DNA from: Pirellulaceae bacterium
GTDB taxonomy: Bacteria > Planctomycetota > Planctomycetia > Pirellulales > Pirellulaceae
DNA length: 64,000 bases
Direction of reading: 5' to 3'
NCBI GenBank assembly: GCA_019636385.1
Contig: JAHBXT010000002.1
Span: 930,001 to 994,000, forward strand
The notes beneath the pieces are model-generated. The model had not been told where the DNA came from. It worked only from the letters and a program-made list of their open reading frames with translations, and searched no databases. Positions 27,444 to 37,845 of this stretch are shown one piece after another; positions within the stretch are counted from its first letter, which is position 1; every line of letters begins with the position of its first letter. Both the position numbers and the translations under genes were made by a program.

Positions 27444-28763
27444 TTAGCCTCGCTTGCTGAGCGGCACTAGATCTCGCTTGGTTTCACCGGTATAAATCTG
27501 TCGCGGACGGCCAATCTTTGGAGATGGTGACTGATGCATTTCCACCCAATGCGCGATCCAACCCGGTAAACGACCGATGGCGAACAACACCGTGAACATT
27601 TGGGTAGGTAACCCCATGGCGCGGTAGATGATTCCCGAATAGAAATCGACATTTGGATACAGTTGTCGTTCTTTGAAATAGTCGTCATTCAATGCGACCT
27701 CTTGCAGTTCCTGGGCCACTTCGAAGAGCGGCTCATTCAAGTTCAATCGTTGCAGCAGTTTGTCGCACGCGCGTTTAATAATGGTCGCACGGGGATCGAA
27801 ATTCTTGTAAACACGGTGCCCGAAGCCCATCAGGCGGAAGCCATCGGCCTTATCTTTGGCCTTGTCCACATACTTCTTGACGTTGCCGCCATCAGCCACG
27901 ATGCTCTCCAACATATTGATGCAGGCTTCATTGGCTCCGCCGTGCAATGGTCCCCACAGGGCGCAAATACCGGCTGAAATGGACGCAAATAGATTGGCGT
28001 TCGATGAACCCACCATGCGGACGGTTGATGTGCTGCAATTTTGTTCATGATCAGCATGGCAAATCAACAGCAAATTCAGCGCCTCAACAAACACCGGATC
28101 CGGTTCGTATGCTTGGGTGGGCACCGCAAACATCATCTGCAAGAAATTTTCGCAATAAGCCAAGTCATTGCGCGGGTAGTTGAACGGTTGCCCAATCGAC
28201 TTCTTATAGCTATACGCGGCGATTGTAGGCAGCTTGGCCATCAAGCGGTGAATCGAGATTTGAGCCTGTTGAGGGTCGTGTGGATCGAGCGAATCTTGAT
28301 AGAAGGTAGATAACGCACCGACCACAGACGACAGAATCGCCATCGGATGCGCATCGCGCGGGAAGCCGTTGTAAAACGATTTCATGTCCTCGTGCAACAT
28401 CGTATGCTGCTGAATGGCATCGCGAAACTTTGCCAATTGCTGCGCCGTCGGCAGTTGGCCGTAGATTAACAAATAGGATGCTTCCACGAAGTCGCAATGC
28501 TCGGCAATTTGTTCAACGGGATAGCCGCGATAACGCAGTATGCCTTGCTCACCATCCAAAAAGGTGATGGCACTGAGCGTACTGCTAGTGTTCACGTACC
28601 CCTCGTCGATAGTGATAAATCCGGAATCCCGACGGAGATTGGAGATATTGATGGCTTTTTCGCCCTCGGTTCCGACCACTACAGGCAGAATCAATTCTTT
28701 GCCGTCCAGAACCAGCCGGGCGGACGTCCCTTCCTTGAGGCTGGGCTTCGTAGCAGTTGTCAT
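27444..28763 (-). CDS. gltA: Citrate synthase
   Basis: 439 residues, full length for the hexameric (type II) bacterial enzyme, which condenses acetyl-CoA and oxaloacetate at the entry of the TCA cycle. Catalytic segments GPLHGGANEA and MGFGHRVYKNFDPRA are intact, as is the C-terminal PNVDFYSGIIYRAMGLP block. The ATG at 28763 gives the usual hydrophilic leader. No NADH-site prediction is attempted. tRNA-Arg(TCT) lies 230 bases upstream on the same strand. Confidence 0.95.
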   Translation of the reverse strand: MTTATKPSLKEGTSARLVLDGKELILPVVVGTEGEKAINISNLRRDSGFITIDEGYVNTSSTLSAITFLDGEQGILRYRGYPVEQIAEHCDFVEASYLLIYGQLPTAQQLAKFRDAIQQHTMLHEDMKSFYNGFPRDAHPMAILSSVVGALSTFYQDSLDPHDPQQAQISIHRLMAKLPTIAAYSYKKSIGQPFNYPRNDLAYCENFLQMMFAVPTQAYEPDPVFVEALNLLLICHADHEQNCSTSTVRMVGSSNANLFASISAGICALWGPLHGGANEACINMLESIVADGGNVKKYVDKAKDKADGFRLMGFGHRVYKNFDPRATIIKRACDKLLQRLNLNEPLFEVAQELQEVALNDDYFKERQLYPNVDFYSGIIYRAMGLPTQMFTVLFAIGRLPGWIAHWVEMHQSPSPKIGRPRQIYTGETKRDLVPLSKRG

Positions 28764-28992
28764 CTAGCAACTCCAAATTCGCGTTATTTGCAATTTCTGG
28801 TGTATCACACAGAACGAACAGCGGTAGTTTACCTGTTCGCGCGCCAGCCGACAATTCGGCGTCGCTGGTCAGCCAACCAATTTCCGATGCGCCGGGTGAC
28901 TCGCAGCACTTGGACCATCTGGGCAAAGGAAAGGGATCGGCAACCCCATGCATGTAACGCGTGTGATGTTAGGCTGGCGTTACGCTATCGAA

Positions 28993-29066
28993 CACCCCCG
29001 GCAGGATTCGAACCTGCGACCGACGGATTAGAAATCCGTTGCTCTATCCAACTGAGCTACGAGGGC
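28993..29066 (-). tRNA. tRNA-Arg (anticodon TCT)
   Basis: A 74-base cloverleaf read on the minus strand. The acceptor GCCCTCG pairs with CGGGGGT (a G-U pair at the end), D-arm GCTC/GAGC, anticodon stem ACGGA/TCCGT with loop TTTCTAA, and T-arm GCAGG-TTCGAAT-CCTGC. The discriminator base is G and CCA is not encoded. The TCT anticodon reads AGA/AGG codons. Confidence 0.95.
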
Positions 29067-29377
29067 ACTATCAAGTGCGGTTCATTTCTGTTGGCTAACT
29101 GCCCCGCCGAATCTAGCATTCGGGAAAGGGATTGCCCAGGCCCGTTTCAATGATTGTCAAGGCGAATCGGAGCAGTTAATGACATCGTCCATGGTACTGA
29201 AACCAGTTGCCGCCAATCGCTTTTCCCTGGCGGCTGGCGAGAGTTGCCGCAATTGATTTACACCGTATGGATAGTAATACGGCTTGGCTAGGTTCGCCCT
29301 GAGGGGCATAATAAATTCGGTATTTTACGGAGGTCTATCCGCCAACGATCTGGTTTCAGCTACGGAATTCGCCGCCT
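29067..29377. other. Intergenic region between tRNA and DoxX gene
   Basis: About 310 bases between divergent genes. No gene, repeat or clear promoter is visible. Confidence 0.4.
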
Positions 29378-30289
29378 ATGCACAATTTTGCTCGCCTGGG
29401 AACTCTGGGGATCGTGGCCATCGTCGCCCTGCGACTGGCTATTGGCTGGCACTTTTTCATGGAAGGTGCCGATAAAGTCAAGTCCGGCAAGTTTTCATCG
29501 GAGGGGTTCCTAAAATCGGCTGACGGGCGTTTGGCCGGGTATTTTCACGGCCTGATCTGGGACCGTGACGGCAGCGCACGATTGGACTACGAGCTTGTCA
29601 GCAAACTTTTTAAGGGCGCCGCCGCCGAAGTCCAGCAACGATTTTCGCTCAGCGGCGAGCAGGTCAAGGCTGTGGAACGACAGGAGAAGCTGTCTCAGGA
29701 CAAGCTCAAGCTGGTCTTTGAAGAGTATGCCGCAGAGATATCCAAGCACCAAAAGAACCGCGAACGACTGAAAGTGATGAGTGAGAAGGCGGTTTGGAAT
29801 CAAGTACCTGGACTGCGCGCACAGAAAGAACGCATTGCCCGCGAGGACAAGTCGTCGGTCCAACCAGCCATCGAGTCGATTCAAGCGATATGGGATCAGT
29901 ATGAACGCAACCTCAACGCCGTTGCTACCTCCGAACAACGTGCGGCTGGCAGATATTATCGAATTGAGCGACCCGGCGAAGGTGTCGTGTCATCCAGGAC
30001 ATTGGACAAGGTTATTCCAGTGTTCGATTTGACCATCGGCGCGCTGCTGGTGCTGGGACTGCTGGTGCCTTGGGCGGCGACGGCCGGAGCGCTGTTTTTG
30101 TTTGGCGTCGTGCTGTCGCAGTTTCCCGGGGACCATGGAACAGAGCTGACCTACTTTCACGCCGTCGAGGCACTGGCATTGATTTTTCTGGCGAGCGTTG
30201 GAGCCGGACGATTCGCGGGTCTTGATTTTTTGACCTGGGCTTGGTGGCAAAATCGTCGCCTCGCGCGTTCCCGGACGACTCCCGTCTAA
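29378..30289 (+). CDS. DoxX-family membrane protein with a coiled-coil insert
   Basis: 303 residues. The first helix (IVAIVALRLAIGWHFFMEGADKV) is the DoxX start signature; three further helices are at residues about 210-290 (GALLVLGLLVPWAATAGALFL). Between them is a charged, helical insert of about 150 residues, rich in Lys, Glu and Gln, probably outside the membrane. DoxX proteins are four-helix membrane proteins linked to quinone or redox processes, but most members are uncharacterised. The inserted form appears common in planctomycetes. A Tat-signal oxidoreductase follows 96 bases downstream on the same strand. Confidence 0.75.
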   Translation: MHNFARLGTLGIVAIVALRLAIGWHFFMEGADKVKSGKFSSEGFLKSADGRLAGYFHGLIWDRDGSARLDYELVSKLFKGAAAEVQQRFSLSGEQVKAVERQEKLSQDKLKLVFEEYAAEISKHQKNRERLKVMSEKAVWNQVPGLRAQKERIAREDKSSVQPAIESIQAIWDQYERNLNAVATSEQRAAGRYYRIERPGEGVVSSRTLDKVIPVFDLTIGALLVLGLLVPWAATAGALFLFGVVLSQFPGDHGTELTYFHAVEALALIFLASVGAGRFAGLDFLTWAWWQNRRLARSRTTPV

Positions 30290-30385
30290 CGCACAGTTGG
30301 CAAGTGACTGGAGCGCTAACGCGACAAACTACATCTGGCCTAAACTCGCAACACGATACCGAAATCTAAACAAGGATCCCAATAG

Positions 30386-32161
30386 ATGCTGGAATTGACC
30401 GCTGAACAGCGACAGACAGGTGCCGACAACTATCACGAAGCGGTCGGCGTTACGCGCCGCGACTTTATCAAGGGAGTCGCCGCATCGGGAGTAGTTTCCG
30501 GCGCAGGCTTGGGTGCGATGTACTTTGGCTACCAACGAATCAACAACCCAGTACGCGTTGGTGTGATCGGTGTCGGTGACGAGGGCAATGTGCTGATCGG
30601 AGGCTGTACGCCGGAATTTGTTGATGTGGTCGCAATCTCGGATATACGCCCCAGCAGCATTCACCGGGCCTTTCATGGCGATTGGTCCAGCCCGGCAGCC
30701 CTAGAGGCTCGGCCTGGTCTCATAAAACAGTACGGCTACAGCAATGAGACCCAGGCCAAGCAGCACGTCAAAGTATACGACCAAAACAATGGTGGGATTG
30801 AAGCGTTATTGAACGATGAGCAGGTTGAAGCTGTCATCATCGCTTTGCCACTATGGCTGCATGCACCGATCGCCATCCAAGCTATGCGTCGTGGTAAGCA
30901 TGTGCTGACCGAAAAGCTGATGGCTCACAATATCGCACAGTGTAAGGTCATGGCCCGCGTGTCCGACGAGACCGGTCTACACTGTGCCACTGGCCACCAG
31001 CGACACTACAGCGTGTTGTACGACAACGCAGTTCATCTGCTACGGTTCGGTTTGCTGGGACAATTGCACCACATTCGCGCTCAGTGGCATCGCGGCAACG
31101 TGCCAGGTAGGGATAGTTGGCAGGTACCTTTACCCAACGACAAGTCAATAAAGCGTCAGCGCGACACCTTTCAAAAACAGTTAGATGAAGCCCGAACCCC
31201 TAGCGAAATTGAGATGCTGTCTCGTAAAGTCGCACAATGGGACGCGTGGTTGCAGGATGTTAACGTCGAGGCAGCCCGTCATGGATATCAAGACATCGTG
31301 TTGCCGCAGGGTCGCCAGCGTTCGGCGATGGAAGAACTGGTTCGATGGCGTTTGTGGCAACGCACTGGTGGTGGATTGATGGCCGAATTGGGTAGCCACC
31401 AATTGGATGCAGCCTCAATCTTTTGCTCGGCCCTGCGCAAAGATGGCAAGAAGGCACATCCGCTGTCCGTTCACGCGGTGGGCGGCAGGCTCGTCTTTCC
31501 AGCCGACCGAGAAGTAGAAGACCATGTCTTCTGCACCTTCGAATTCCCCGGACCCGAATACGACTTCGATGTGGGATACCGCAGCGAGGCTGAAGACTAT
31601 CCGCCCAAGGGCAAGCCGCTGCCGGGCTATGAGCAAGATCCGAGCAAGAAAATAATTGTCACGTATTCGTCGATCAATGGAAACGGTTTCGGCGGATATG
31701 GCGAAGTCGTGATGGGCACCAAGGGCACCTTAGTTTTGGAACGCGAAAAGGAGATCATGCTTTACAAGGGCGATGATTTGTCGGCCAAAGTCTCTGTCAA
31801 GCAAGATAAAGGCGGCTATCAGTTGGATACGCAGGCTAGCGGGAGCTATGCGGCTTCAGCGGTTGCAAAAACTGCTGCCGGCGAAGAAGTCAGTCGCGGC
31901 TATACCGAAGAAATTGAACATTGGGCCTGGTGCATTCGCAATCCCGCACCGGAAAACAAGCCTCGTTGCTACCCCGAAGTCGCCATGGGCGATGCTGTCA
32001 TTGCGCTAACGACCAACGTGGCCATGGCCAAGCAGTCGCGAGGAGAACCCGGCTTTGTTCGTTTCGACGAAGCTTGGTTTGACGTTTCCAGCGATGCAAC
32101 CCCAGACGGTAGCAGCGTTTCCGAGCAGGCCGCAGCGCTCGATGGCTGGAAGTTTACCTAG
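30386..32161 (+). CDS. Gfo/Idh/MocA-family oxidoreductase, Tat-exported
   Basis: 591 residues. A twin-arginine signal (VTRRDFIKGVAASGVVSGAG) precedes a Rossmann domain starting at VGVIGVGDEGNVLI. The sugar-dehydrogenase region contains HVLTEKLMAHN, the usual catalytic EK pair, and GHQRHYSVLY. The C-terminal half is the long planctomycete-type dimerisation/substrate domain with GGGLMAELGSHQLDAAS. The family oxidises or otherwise processes sugars using tightly bound NAD(P); Tat export fits folding with cofactor. The exact substrate is unknown. It may be co-transcribed with the DoxX gene. Confidence 0.9.
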   Translation: MLELTAEQRQTGADNYHEAVGVTRRDFIKGVAASGVVSGAGLGAMYFGYQRINNPVRVGVIGVGDEGNVLIGGCTPEFVDVVAISDIRPSSIHRAFHGDWSSPAALEARPGLIKQYGYSNETQAKQHVKVYDQNNGGIEALLNDEQVEAVIIALPLWLHAPIAIQAMRRGKHVLTEKLMAHNIAQCKVMARVSDETGLHCATGHQRHYSVLYDNAVHLLRFGLLGQLHHIRAQWHRGNVPGRDSWQVPLPNDKSIKRQRDTFQKQLDEARTPSEIEMLSRKVAQWDAWLQDVNVEAARHGYQDIVLPQGRQRSAMEELVRWRLWQRTGGGLMAELGSHQLDAASIFCSALRKDGKKAHPLSVHAVGGRLVFPADREVEDHVFCTFEFPGPEYDFDVGYRSEAEDYPPKGKPLPGYEQDPSKKIIVTYSSINGNGFGGYGEVVMGTKGTLVLEREKEIMLYKGDDLSAKVSVKQDKGGYQLDTQASGSYAASAVAKTAAGEEVSRGYTEEIEHWAWCIRNPAPENKPRCYPEVAMGDAVIALTTNVAMAKQSRGEPGFVRFDEAWFDVSSDATPDGSSVSEQAAALDGWKFT

Positions 32162-32474
32162 ACGATTGTTGGTCTTGGAGCTTACGCCTGCCAGAACACG
32201 TAACAGGGATTCACACTCCCGCTCTGTGTGCTCTGGCCTGCCTAGCTGCTGCCTCACCGTGCCTATAGCCTGCATTAGCGCATTGCCGCATCTACCTCGG
32301 GCGATTGCAACCGCTGTATTCGTTAAAACCGTTACCAGCAGGACCATCCGGAGTCCATTCATTTCGGCGAGAACTGATTCAGGCTAGCTGAAGGCAACTA
32401 GCTGACGATAGCCGACAGACGAAGGGCTGCCCCTGCCCGGCGCGAATACTGGAAGACAATGGAGTCTAGACGAC
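32162..32474. other. Intergenic region
   Basis: About 310 bases between same-strand genes. No protein-like frame, RNA or repeat is recognised. Confidence 0.4.
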
Positions 32475-35400
32475 ATGAAGTCGGCGACGCACAGCGGAGT
32501 GTTTGCAACTGATCCACGTCAGAGTTGGCGCACACCGGCCCGCGCGGCGGCAGCTCTCTTGGTGCTGCGTGACGATTCTGGCCAAATTGCTAAACAATGG
32601 CCCATTGCGCAGGCCAAAGCCACTCTGGGCAGCGCAGAGAATTGTACCTTTCGCTGCCAACTTCCCGGCATTGCACCGTTTCACGCGCTGATCGTCAATG
32701 GCTCCAGGCAGACCTTCATACGCGCTCTCGCACCACAGCTTTCACAGGATGGCAGGCAGGCCAACGAACTTTTGCTCGCCGCACCTAGCAGCCACTTTGA
32801 AATCGCCGGACACCGCTTCGAGATTCTGCGGAGCCCACTGCCGTCCGCCACCGAAGTTCAGCAGCAACAGCGTCTCAGATTCGCAGTCTCTCGACCGTTG
32901 AGCTTGTCTGCCGAGCAGGCCATCGCCGCCTCGACAACCAGCCCCTTAAACCCGTCAGCGGCTGGCCTGCCAAGGGAAGTCGATATTCCCTGGGTGTCGG
33001 ACCTGATTCGCAAGACCATCGAGCCGCTGGAGGCTCAGATCGAAAGCTTACTCCTGCCAATCGCAGAATTTCGAGCACAGTCGGTTCACGATCGACGGCA
33101 ATCGGACTTTCTTGTTGAAACCGAACTAGAAAAGCACAGCCCACAATCTGCGGTCGCGACCACCGAAAACGCGGACTCAGCCCTATCCGCTATGCCTGGC
33201 CAGGTTGACCGACGTCGTCACCACTCCCGCCGCAGTACCGACGCACAGCGCGCGCATTACGAAAAAGCTTCGGCCGAAATCTCGGAAGAGATCACCACCA
33301 TCATCGCGCGTCAATCGGCTACGCTAGAAGCTCTCAGTGAACGCCTGCAAGACGTCAATCATCAACTATCCACGATTGAAGGCATCATTGCTGAAGAAAC
33401 ATCGCCAGAAAGTTCCGCTCAGTCGCAGGTCACTCAGGAATTAACCGCTCAACGCACTGCCATCGAGCAATTGCAGACTGGCATGGTCGCAGTCACCGAA
33501 TCACTAAACCAGCTACATGACAAGCAACAGTCTGCACAATCGGAAGGATTATACTGGAAATCGGAAGTTCAACTGCAGCTCGAGCAGCTATCGGGTGCCG
33601 TAGCTCAACTGACACAACATGTCGCCAATCATCCAGATACTTCGGTCCTGGAGGCAATACAGTCGTTACAGACAAGCCAACAGCAAGCACAGGAAGAGAT
33701 TCAGAAGTGGCAATACTGCGTTCAGGAACAGCTAGAGAAGCTGGACAAGCAGTTGCATCTGTCGACCACCCGACCGCTGCTTGAAGCCGCGGCGCAATCT
33801 TCAGCTCCGCAATCTGACCATGAGAGCGGGTTGCCGACCCGCACTAATTCCGAAGCCTCAACCCCAACGCTCTCACCACAATTAGGTCCTAGGTCTGAAG
33901 CAGGTGACTCTGCACTTGAATCGCCAGCTTCCGGTCAGCTCTCAATTGGCGCAGCGGAGCAGTTCTGGGATTCCGAGGCATCCTCAAGCAGCCCCGATAA
34001 TGGATGGCTCGATCAATGGTCTGCTAACCACTCAGAAGCAACTAGCAGTGGACCGGTGCCATCGACCGGAAATGCAGGATCTATTGCCAATGCGTCAGTA
34101 TCTGACGGCACGAATCCGAACATTCCCGCTTGGTTTATCGCCGATGAACACGCAACGCCCGCACCCATCGGTGGTCCGGCTGCGTTGACGATGCCACAAC
34201 CCGCTCACGACACCCTCAGCGACTGGGGCATGCAGTCGTCGCAAATGGAACCGACATCTGCTGATGACATAGCCTCTAACCAGCCCGAAATCAAACCCAC
34301 ACAGCACGAACAGTGGCAGCGGTCACAATCGCTTATACAAGATGATACTTGGGACAGCAGTATGCCTGGCGCTACTTCAGAGCAGGCCTTCGAGAGACTT
34401 TCAGCTGAACGATTGGTAGAGGAAACTTTTCGACCCCAGAATCAGTTGCCAGCATCACAGGCAAGCGAGCTGTCGCTGTGGGAGACTGAAAGTATTGCCT
34501 TAGATACTCCGGAAGCGCAGCCTCCGGTTGATGTGGCCAGCTCAACGAACTGGGAAGAGCCGGAATTATTTATGGACGGCCAGTCCGTCGACCTTCCCGC
34601 TGAAATGGCAACAAGCCAACAAGGCCGACTTTGGCCATCACTCGCACAGGGCAGGCCCACGTCAAACTTATCCGCCTTGTCCGCAGTTGACGAACAAGTG
34701 GTTCCATTGGCGGCAGCGGAGTTGACTAGGGAGCCCCAGGCGAGCGCTCAACCTGACTGGTGGACTGCAGAGGAGTCACTGTCCATTGGCGGATTGCAGC
34801 CGCTACCAGCCCGCGAACAACAGGCAACATCACGCAATGACAACCGCGAACGAGCCATTCTCGATCTTCGCAGAGCACTGCTGGAAGATGTAGAAGAATT
34901 CGAGCAACCAACTGAAACTGCGTGCTTAGAGGCCGATGCGCTTGATGCCGATGCCTGCAGCATGTGGGAAAATGCCCGCCTTGCCGATTCTGGCGACGAT
35001 GCTAAGGCCACCAGCCACTGTTACCATGATTCCTCAAGCAGTACCGCTGGCCAATCGCTGGCTGACGAAATGCCTGTTGGTATGGTTAAGGGGGATGAGC
35101 CGTCTAGATATGAATCGGCTATTCTGAATGAACCCGATGATCCAGCCTTTGAAGTTCAAGACGACATGGCTGTACTTCCAGAGCACAATTTCCATGCGCC
35201 GGTGTCTGGAGAGTTGTTTGGGCTGGGCAGCAGCCCATCACGCAACCCGGCCACAGCGAGCGACTCGGTGGGCGATGGTGCGGAGGAAGAAAGCGTTGAA
35301 GAGTACATGCAGCGACTACTCGCTAGAATGCGCGGCGATTCCGGTCCCGTAGCGACCGCTGCCGTGGAAGCACGCCCTAAAGCTGTCGCGGCCCCTATCC

Positions 35401-35831
35401 AAACGGCTCGGTCGGCCTTTCAGCCGACTCCGCCAGAACTTACTCCAGAGGCCAGAGGATCGTTTGACTTTGACAGCTACAAATCGCGTACAAACGCCCC
35501 GGAAAAACCAAAGAACATTACGGCACTGCGGGACTTGGCAAATTCCTCTGCCAGGACTGCAATTCACAAAAGCACACGTCAACGCTACCTGTCAACCAGT
35601 TTGTTGAAGCTGTCAATCAGCATGGTTGGATTTACTGTTGCCGCGGTTTTGGTAGCTATCAACGGAGTGGCGATGAATATAGGCTTGGTCGCCACAGTAG
35701 CCTCGCTGTTTGTAGCAATTATTTGGGGTTATGACGGTGCAAAGGGACTCAAACCCCTCCTGAACAACGGTCTGGTTCTCTCACCTCCGGTCACAGATGA
35801 ATTTGAAAAGCAGGTTGTTGATCAGGAATAG
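32475..35831 (+). CDS. Large FHA-like, coiled-coil, C-terminally membrane-anchored protein
   Basis: 1118 residues. The N-terminal 20-125 resemble an FHA/YscD-type domain (ATLGSAENCTFRCQLPGI, then HALIVNG, then FEIAGHRFEIL). Residues about 180-420 are predicted coiled coil with Gln/Glu-rich heptads. A long acidic, Ser/Pro/Gln-rich, low-complexity middle (about 430-1010) follows, then a charged stretch. Two membrane helices near residues 1045-1090 (SMVGFTVAAVLVAINGVAMN and LVATVASLFVAIIWG) anchor the C-terminus. It is probably a cytoplasmic scaffold tethered to the membrane that reads phosphothreonine signals. No known family covers the full length. Confidence 0.65.
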   Translation: MKSATHSGVFATDPRQSWRTPARAAAALLVLRDDSGQIAKQWPIAQAKATLGSAENCTFRCQLPGIAPFHALIVNGSRQTFIRALAPQLSQDGRQANELLLAAPSSHFEIAGHRFEILRSPLPSATEVQQQQRLRFAVSRPLSLSAEQAIAASTTSPLNPSAAGLPREVDIPWVSDLIRKTIEPLEAQIESLLLPIAEFRAQSVHDRRQSDFLVETELEKHSPQSAVATTENADSALSAMPGQVDRRRHHSRRSTDAQRAHYEKASAEISEEITTIIARQSATLEALSERLQDVNHQLSTIEGIIAEETSPESSAQSQVTQELTAQRTAIEQLQTGMVAVTESLNQLHDKQQSAQSEGLYWKSEVQLQLEQLSGAVAQLTQHVANHPDTSVLEAIQSLQTSQQQAQEEIQKWQYCVQEQLEKLDKQLHLSTTRPLLEAAAQSSAPQSDHESGLPTRTNSEASTPTLSPQLGPRSEAGDSALESPASGQLSIGAAEQFWDSEASSSSPDNGWLDQWSANHSEATSSGPVPSTGNAGSIANASVSDGTNPNIPAWFIADEHATPAPIGGPAALTMPQPAHDTLSDWGMQSSQMEPTSADDIASNQPEIKPTQHEQWQRSQSLIQDDTWDSSMPGATSEQAFERLSAERLVEETFRPQNQLPASQASELSLWETESIALDTPEAQPPVDVASSTNWEEPELFMDGQSVDLPAEMATSQQGRLWPSLAQGRPTSNLSALSAVDEQVVPLAAAELTREPQASAQPDWWTAEESLSIGGLQPLPAREQQATSRNDNRERAILDLRRALLEDVEEFEQPTETACLEADALDADACSMWENARLADSGDDAKATSHCYHDSSSSTAGQSLADEMPVGMVKGDEPSRYESAILNEPDDPAFEVQDDMAVLPEHNFHAPVSGELFGLGSSPSRNPATASDSVGDGAEEESVEEYMQRLLARMRGDSGPVATAAVEARPKAVAAPIQTARSAFQPTPPELTPEARGSFDFDSYKSRTNAPEKPKNITALRDLANSSARTAIHKSTRQRYLSTSLLKLSISMVGFTVAAVLVAINGVAMNIGLVATVASLFVAIIWGYDGAKGLKPLLNNGLVLSPPVTDEFEKQVVDQE

Positions 35832-35887
35832 ATCTACCCCAAAATAGATCCACCCCAACAAGCAAGAGCAAGACTGGCACAGGATCC

Positions 35888-36805
35888 CTAGTCAGGTTGG
35901 CCAGACATTTGTTCCAGTAGCTCTCGTACAATCACCTGCAATTTTGGCCCCGCTTGATTGCTCGACTGAACAACTTCTGCGTGAGAAGTCTCCTGTGGCG
36001 TGTCGGTAGATGCCACATTGGTAATGACTGAGATGCCCAATACTTTCATACCCAACTGAGCGGCAGCTATGACCTCCGGTATCGTGCTCATGCCCACTGC
36101 ATCGGCGCCAGCCCAGCGAAAGAATTTGTACTCAGCTCGCGTTTCATAAGTTGGTCCCAACGTCCCAACATAACAACCCTGCTGCATGGCAATGCCATGT
36201 TGCTGTGCAATCGAATTCACTTGGGCTGTCAACTGTAAGCAGTAAGGACTTACAGGACGCGGGAAATCATAGCCTACTACACACGGCAGTTGAAGCTCTG
36301 GCTTCGCGGGGCTTGGGATTGGTTCGCCTAGCGGTGCTGCGCGACCAAACTGTCCGGGCCACAGTAAGTCGATATGCCGGTTGATAACCATCAGATCGCC
36401 AACGCGAAAAGTCGGATTAACGCCACCTGCAGCATTGGTCGTGATGAGTGTGGTGGCACCTAAGGCACGCAGGACATAGATTGGAAACTGCACTTCGCGC
36501 GGACTGCGGCCCTCGTACCGATGACTGCGGCCTTGCAACAGCACGACGGGCACTCCGCCAAAATAGCCCAGAACCAGCCGGCCGGCATGCCCTACGGCGT
36601 GCGTCTTGGAAAAACCGGGCACGTCAGCATAAGGAATGCTGGTGGCATGAGTAACCTGCGCGGCTAGGCCGCCCAGTCCGCTACCTAAGACGCAGCCAAC
36701 CCACGGAGCGAGTATTCTATGCTGCTGAATCACCTCGCAGGCCGCGGTGACGCATTCATGGAACTGGGCCGGCAAGCAGCGTTGTAGATCAATTTCGGCA
36801 GGCAT
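35888..36805 (-). CDS. Purine nucleoside phosphorylase (trimeric, class I), Asn form
   Basis: 305 residues. Phosphate loop GSGLGGLA, HxGR-type segment GRSHRYEGRSP, NAAGGVNP, GTLGPTYETRAEY (base-site Glu near 221), VGMSTIPEV and ITNVAS. The family splits purine nucleosides with phosphate to base and ribose-1-phosphate in salvage. Residue N263 aligns with human Asn243, which favours inosine and guanosine. A paralogue lies 22 bases upstream on the same strand, so the pair is an operon. Confidence 0.88.
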   Translation of the reverse strand: MPAEIDLQRCLPAQFHECVTAACEVIQQHRILAPWVGCVLGSGLGGLAAQVTHATSIPYADVPGFSKTHAVGHAGRLVLGYFGGVPVVLLQGRSHRYEGRSPREVQFPIYVLRALGATTLITTNAAGGVNPTFRVGDLMVINRHIDLLWPGQFGRAAPLGEPIPSPAKPELQLPCVVGYDFPRPVSPYCLQLTAQVNSIAQQHGIAMQQGCYVGTLGPTYETRAEYKFFRWAGADAVGMSTIPEVIAAAQLGMKVLGISVITNVASTDTPQETSHAEVVQSSNQAGPKLQVIVRELLEQMSGQPD

Positions 36806-36827
36806 CTATCAGGTCTCGAAGGCCAGA

Positions 36828-37670
36828 TTACGCGCTGGCCGGACGCTGCTTTTCGTACTCCAGTACGCCCCGCATCAGTGCTCGCAATTTCGGCTCAGCC
36901 GCATTTGCGGTGGCGATTATTTTATCGACATCGGCTGCCTCCAGGGCATCGGGCAGGCACATATCGGTAATCACGGAAAAACCGACGGCCCTCATACCCG
37001 CGTGGACTGCGACGATAACTTCTGGCACAGTCGACATCCCCACAACATCCGCCCCTATGGCGCGCAGAAAACGATACTCGGCTCGCGTTTCCAAATTTGG
37101 TCCTGAGACCGCCACAAAAACTCCGCGGTGAGCCACGATGTTTTGCTGTCGAGCGACTTCCAGGGCTTTATCAATCAGCGTTTGATCGTACGGCTGCGAC
37201 ATATCCGGGAATCTTGGCCCCAAACGATCGTCGTTAATGCCAATCAATGGATTGTCGCCCATTAGGTTAATATGATCGTCAATTACCACGATATCGCCCG
37301 ACCGATGATTGGGGTTCATACCGCCAGCCGCGTTGGAAACAACCAACAGCTCAGCCCCCATAGCCCGCATGACTCGGACTGGCAGTGTTACTTGCTTCAA
37401 CGGGTAGCCTTCGTACAAATGAAAACGGCCCTCCATGGCCATCACGGGCAGCCCGCAAAGGCTGCCACAAACCAGCCGTCCACGATGGCTAGTCGCAGTG
37501 GATTTCGGAAAAAACGGTATATCGGCGTACTCGATGGCAACCGCTTCTTGGATTTGTTGGACCAGCGGCCCCAAGCCGGTACCCAAGATGATTCCAGCTC
37601 GTGGCCGCTGATTCCAGCGGCTACGTATCACCGCCACCGCTTGTTGAATTTGATTAAATAGTTCCAGCAT
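36828..37670 (-). CDS. Purine nucleoside phosphorylase paralogue (trimeric, class I), Asp form
   Basis: 280 residues from ATG 37670; a TTG 33 bases earlier would add a leader unlike the family start. [41 protein letters not shown] and VGMSTVPEV identify the class. The base-site position reads ITDMC, so Asp236 replaces the Asn seen in its neighbour. In studied trimeric enzymes this residue controls the choice between 6-oxo and 6-amino purines; an Asn-to-Asp change lets human PNP accept adenosine, and methylthioadenosine phosphorylase also has Asp. It may therefore take adenosine or a methylthio-nucleoside. It is the first gene of the two-gene operon. Confidence 0.85.
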   Translation of the reverse strand: MLELFNQIQQAVAVIRSRWNQRPRAGIILGTGLGPLVQQIQEAVAIEYADIPFFPKSTATSHRGRLVCGSLCGLPVMAMEGRFHLYEGYPLKQVTLPVRVMRAMGAELLVVSNAAGGMNPNHRSGDIVVIDDHINLMGDNPLIGINDDRLGPRFPDMSQPYDQTLIDKALEVARQQNIVAHRGVFVAVSGPNLETRAEYRFLRAIGADVVGMSTVPEVIVAVHAGMRAVGFSVITDMCLPDALEAADVDKIIATANAAEPKLRALMRGVLEYEKQRPASA

Positions 37671-37845
37671 TTTTTGAAACTGACAAACGAGCTGATTGCC
37701 CAAAGTTGGTACCCAGTGCCAACAGAACGCCGCTGAGGCATTCGTATGCCAGCCATGCGTGCGAGCATTAAAACACGGAATAGTCCCATCGGCAACTCCC
37801 GGTGGACACGGAAGCCCACAGCTACCCCGTGCAGCCCTGACACAA

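Noticed and set aside
35826..35860. Short repeated ATCTACCCC/ATCCACCCC after the FHA giant gene
   Set aside because: Too short and imperfect to call a repeat element.
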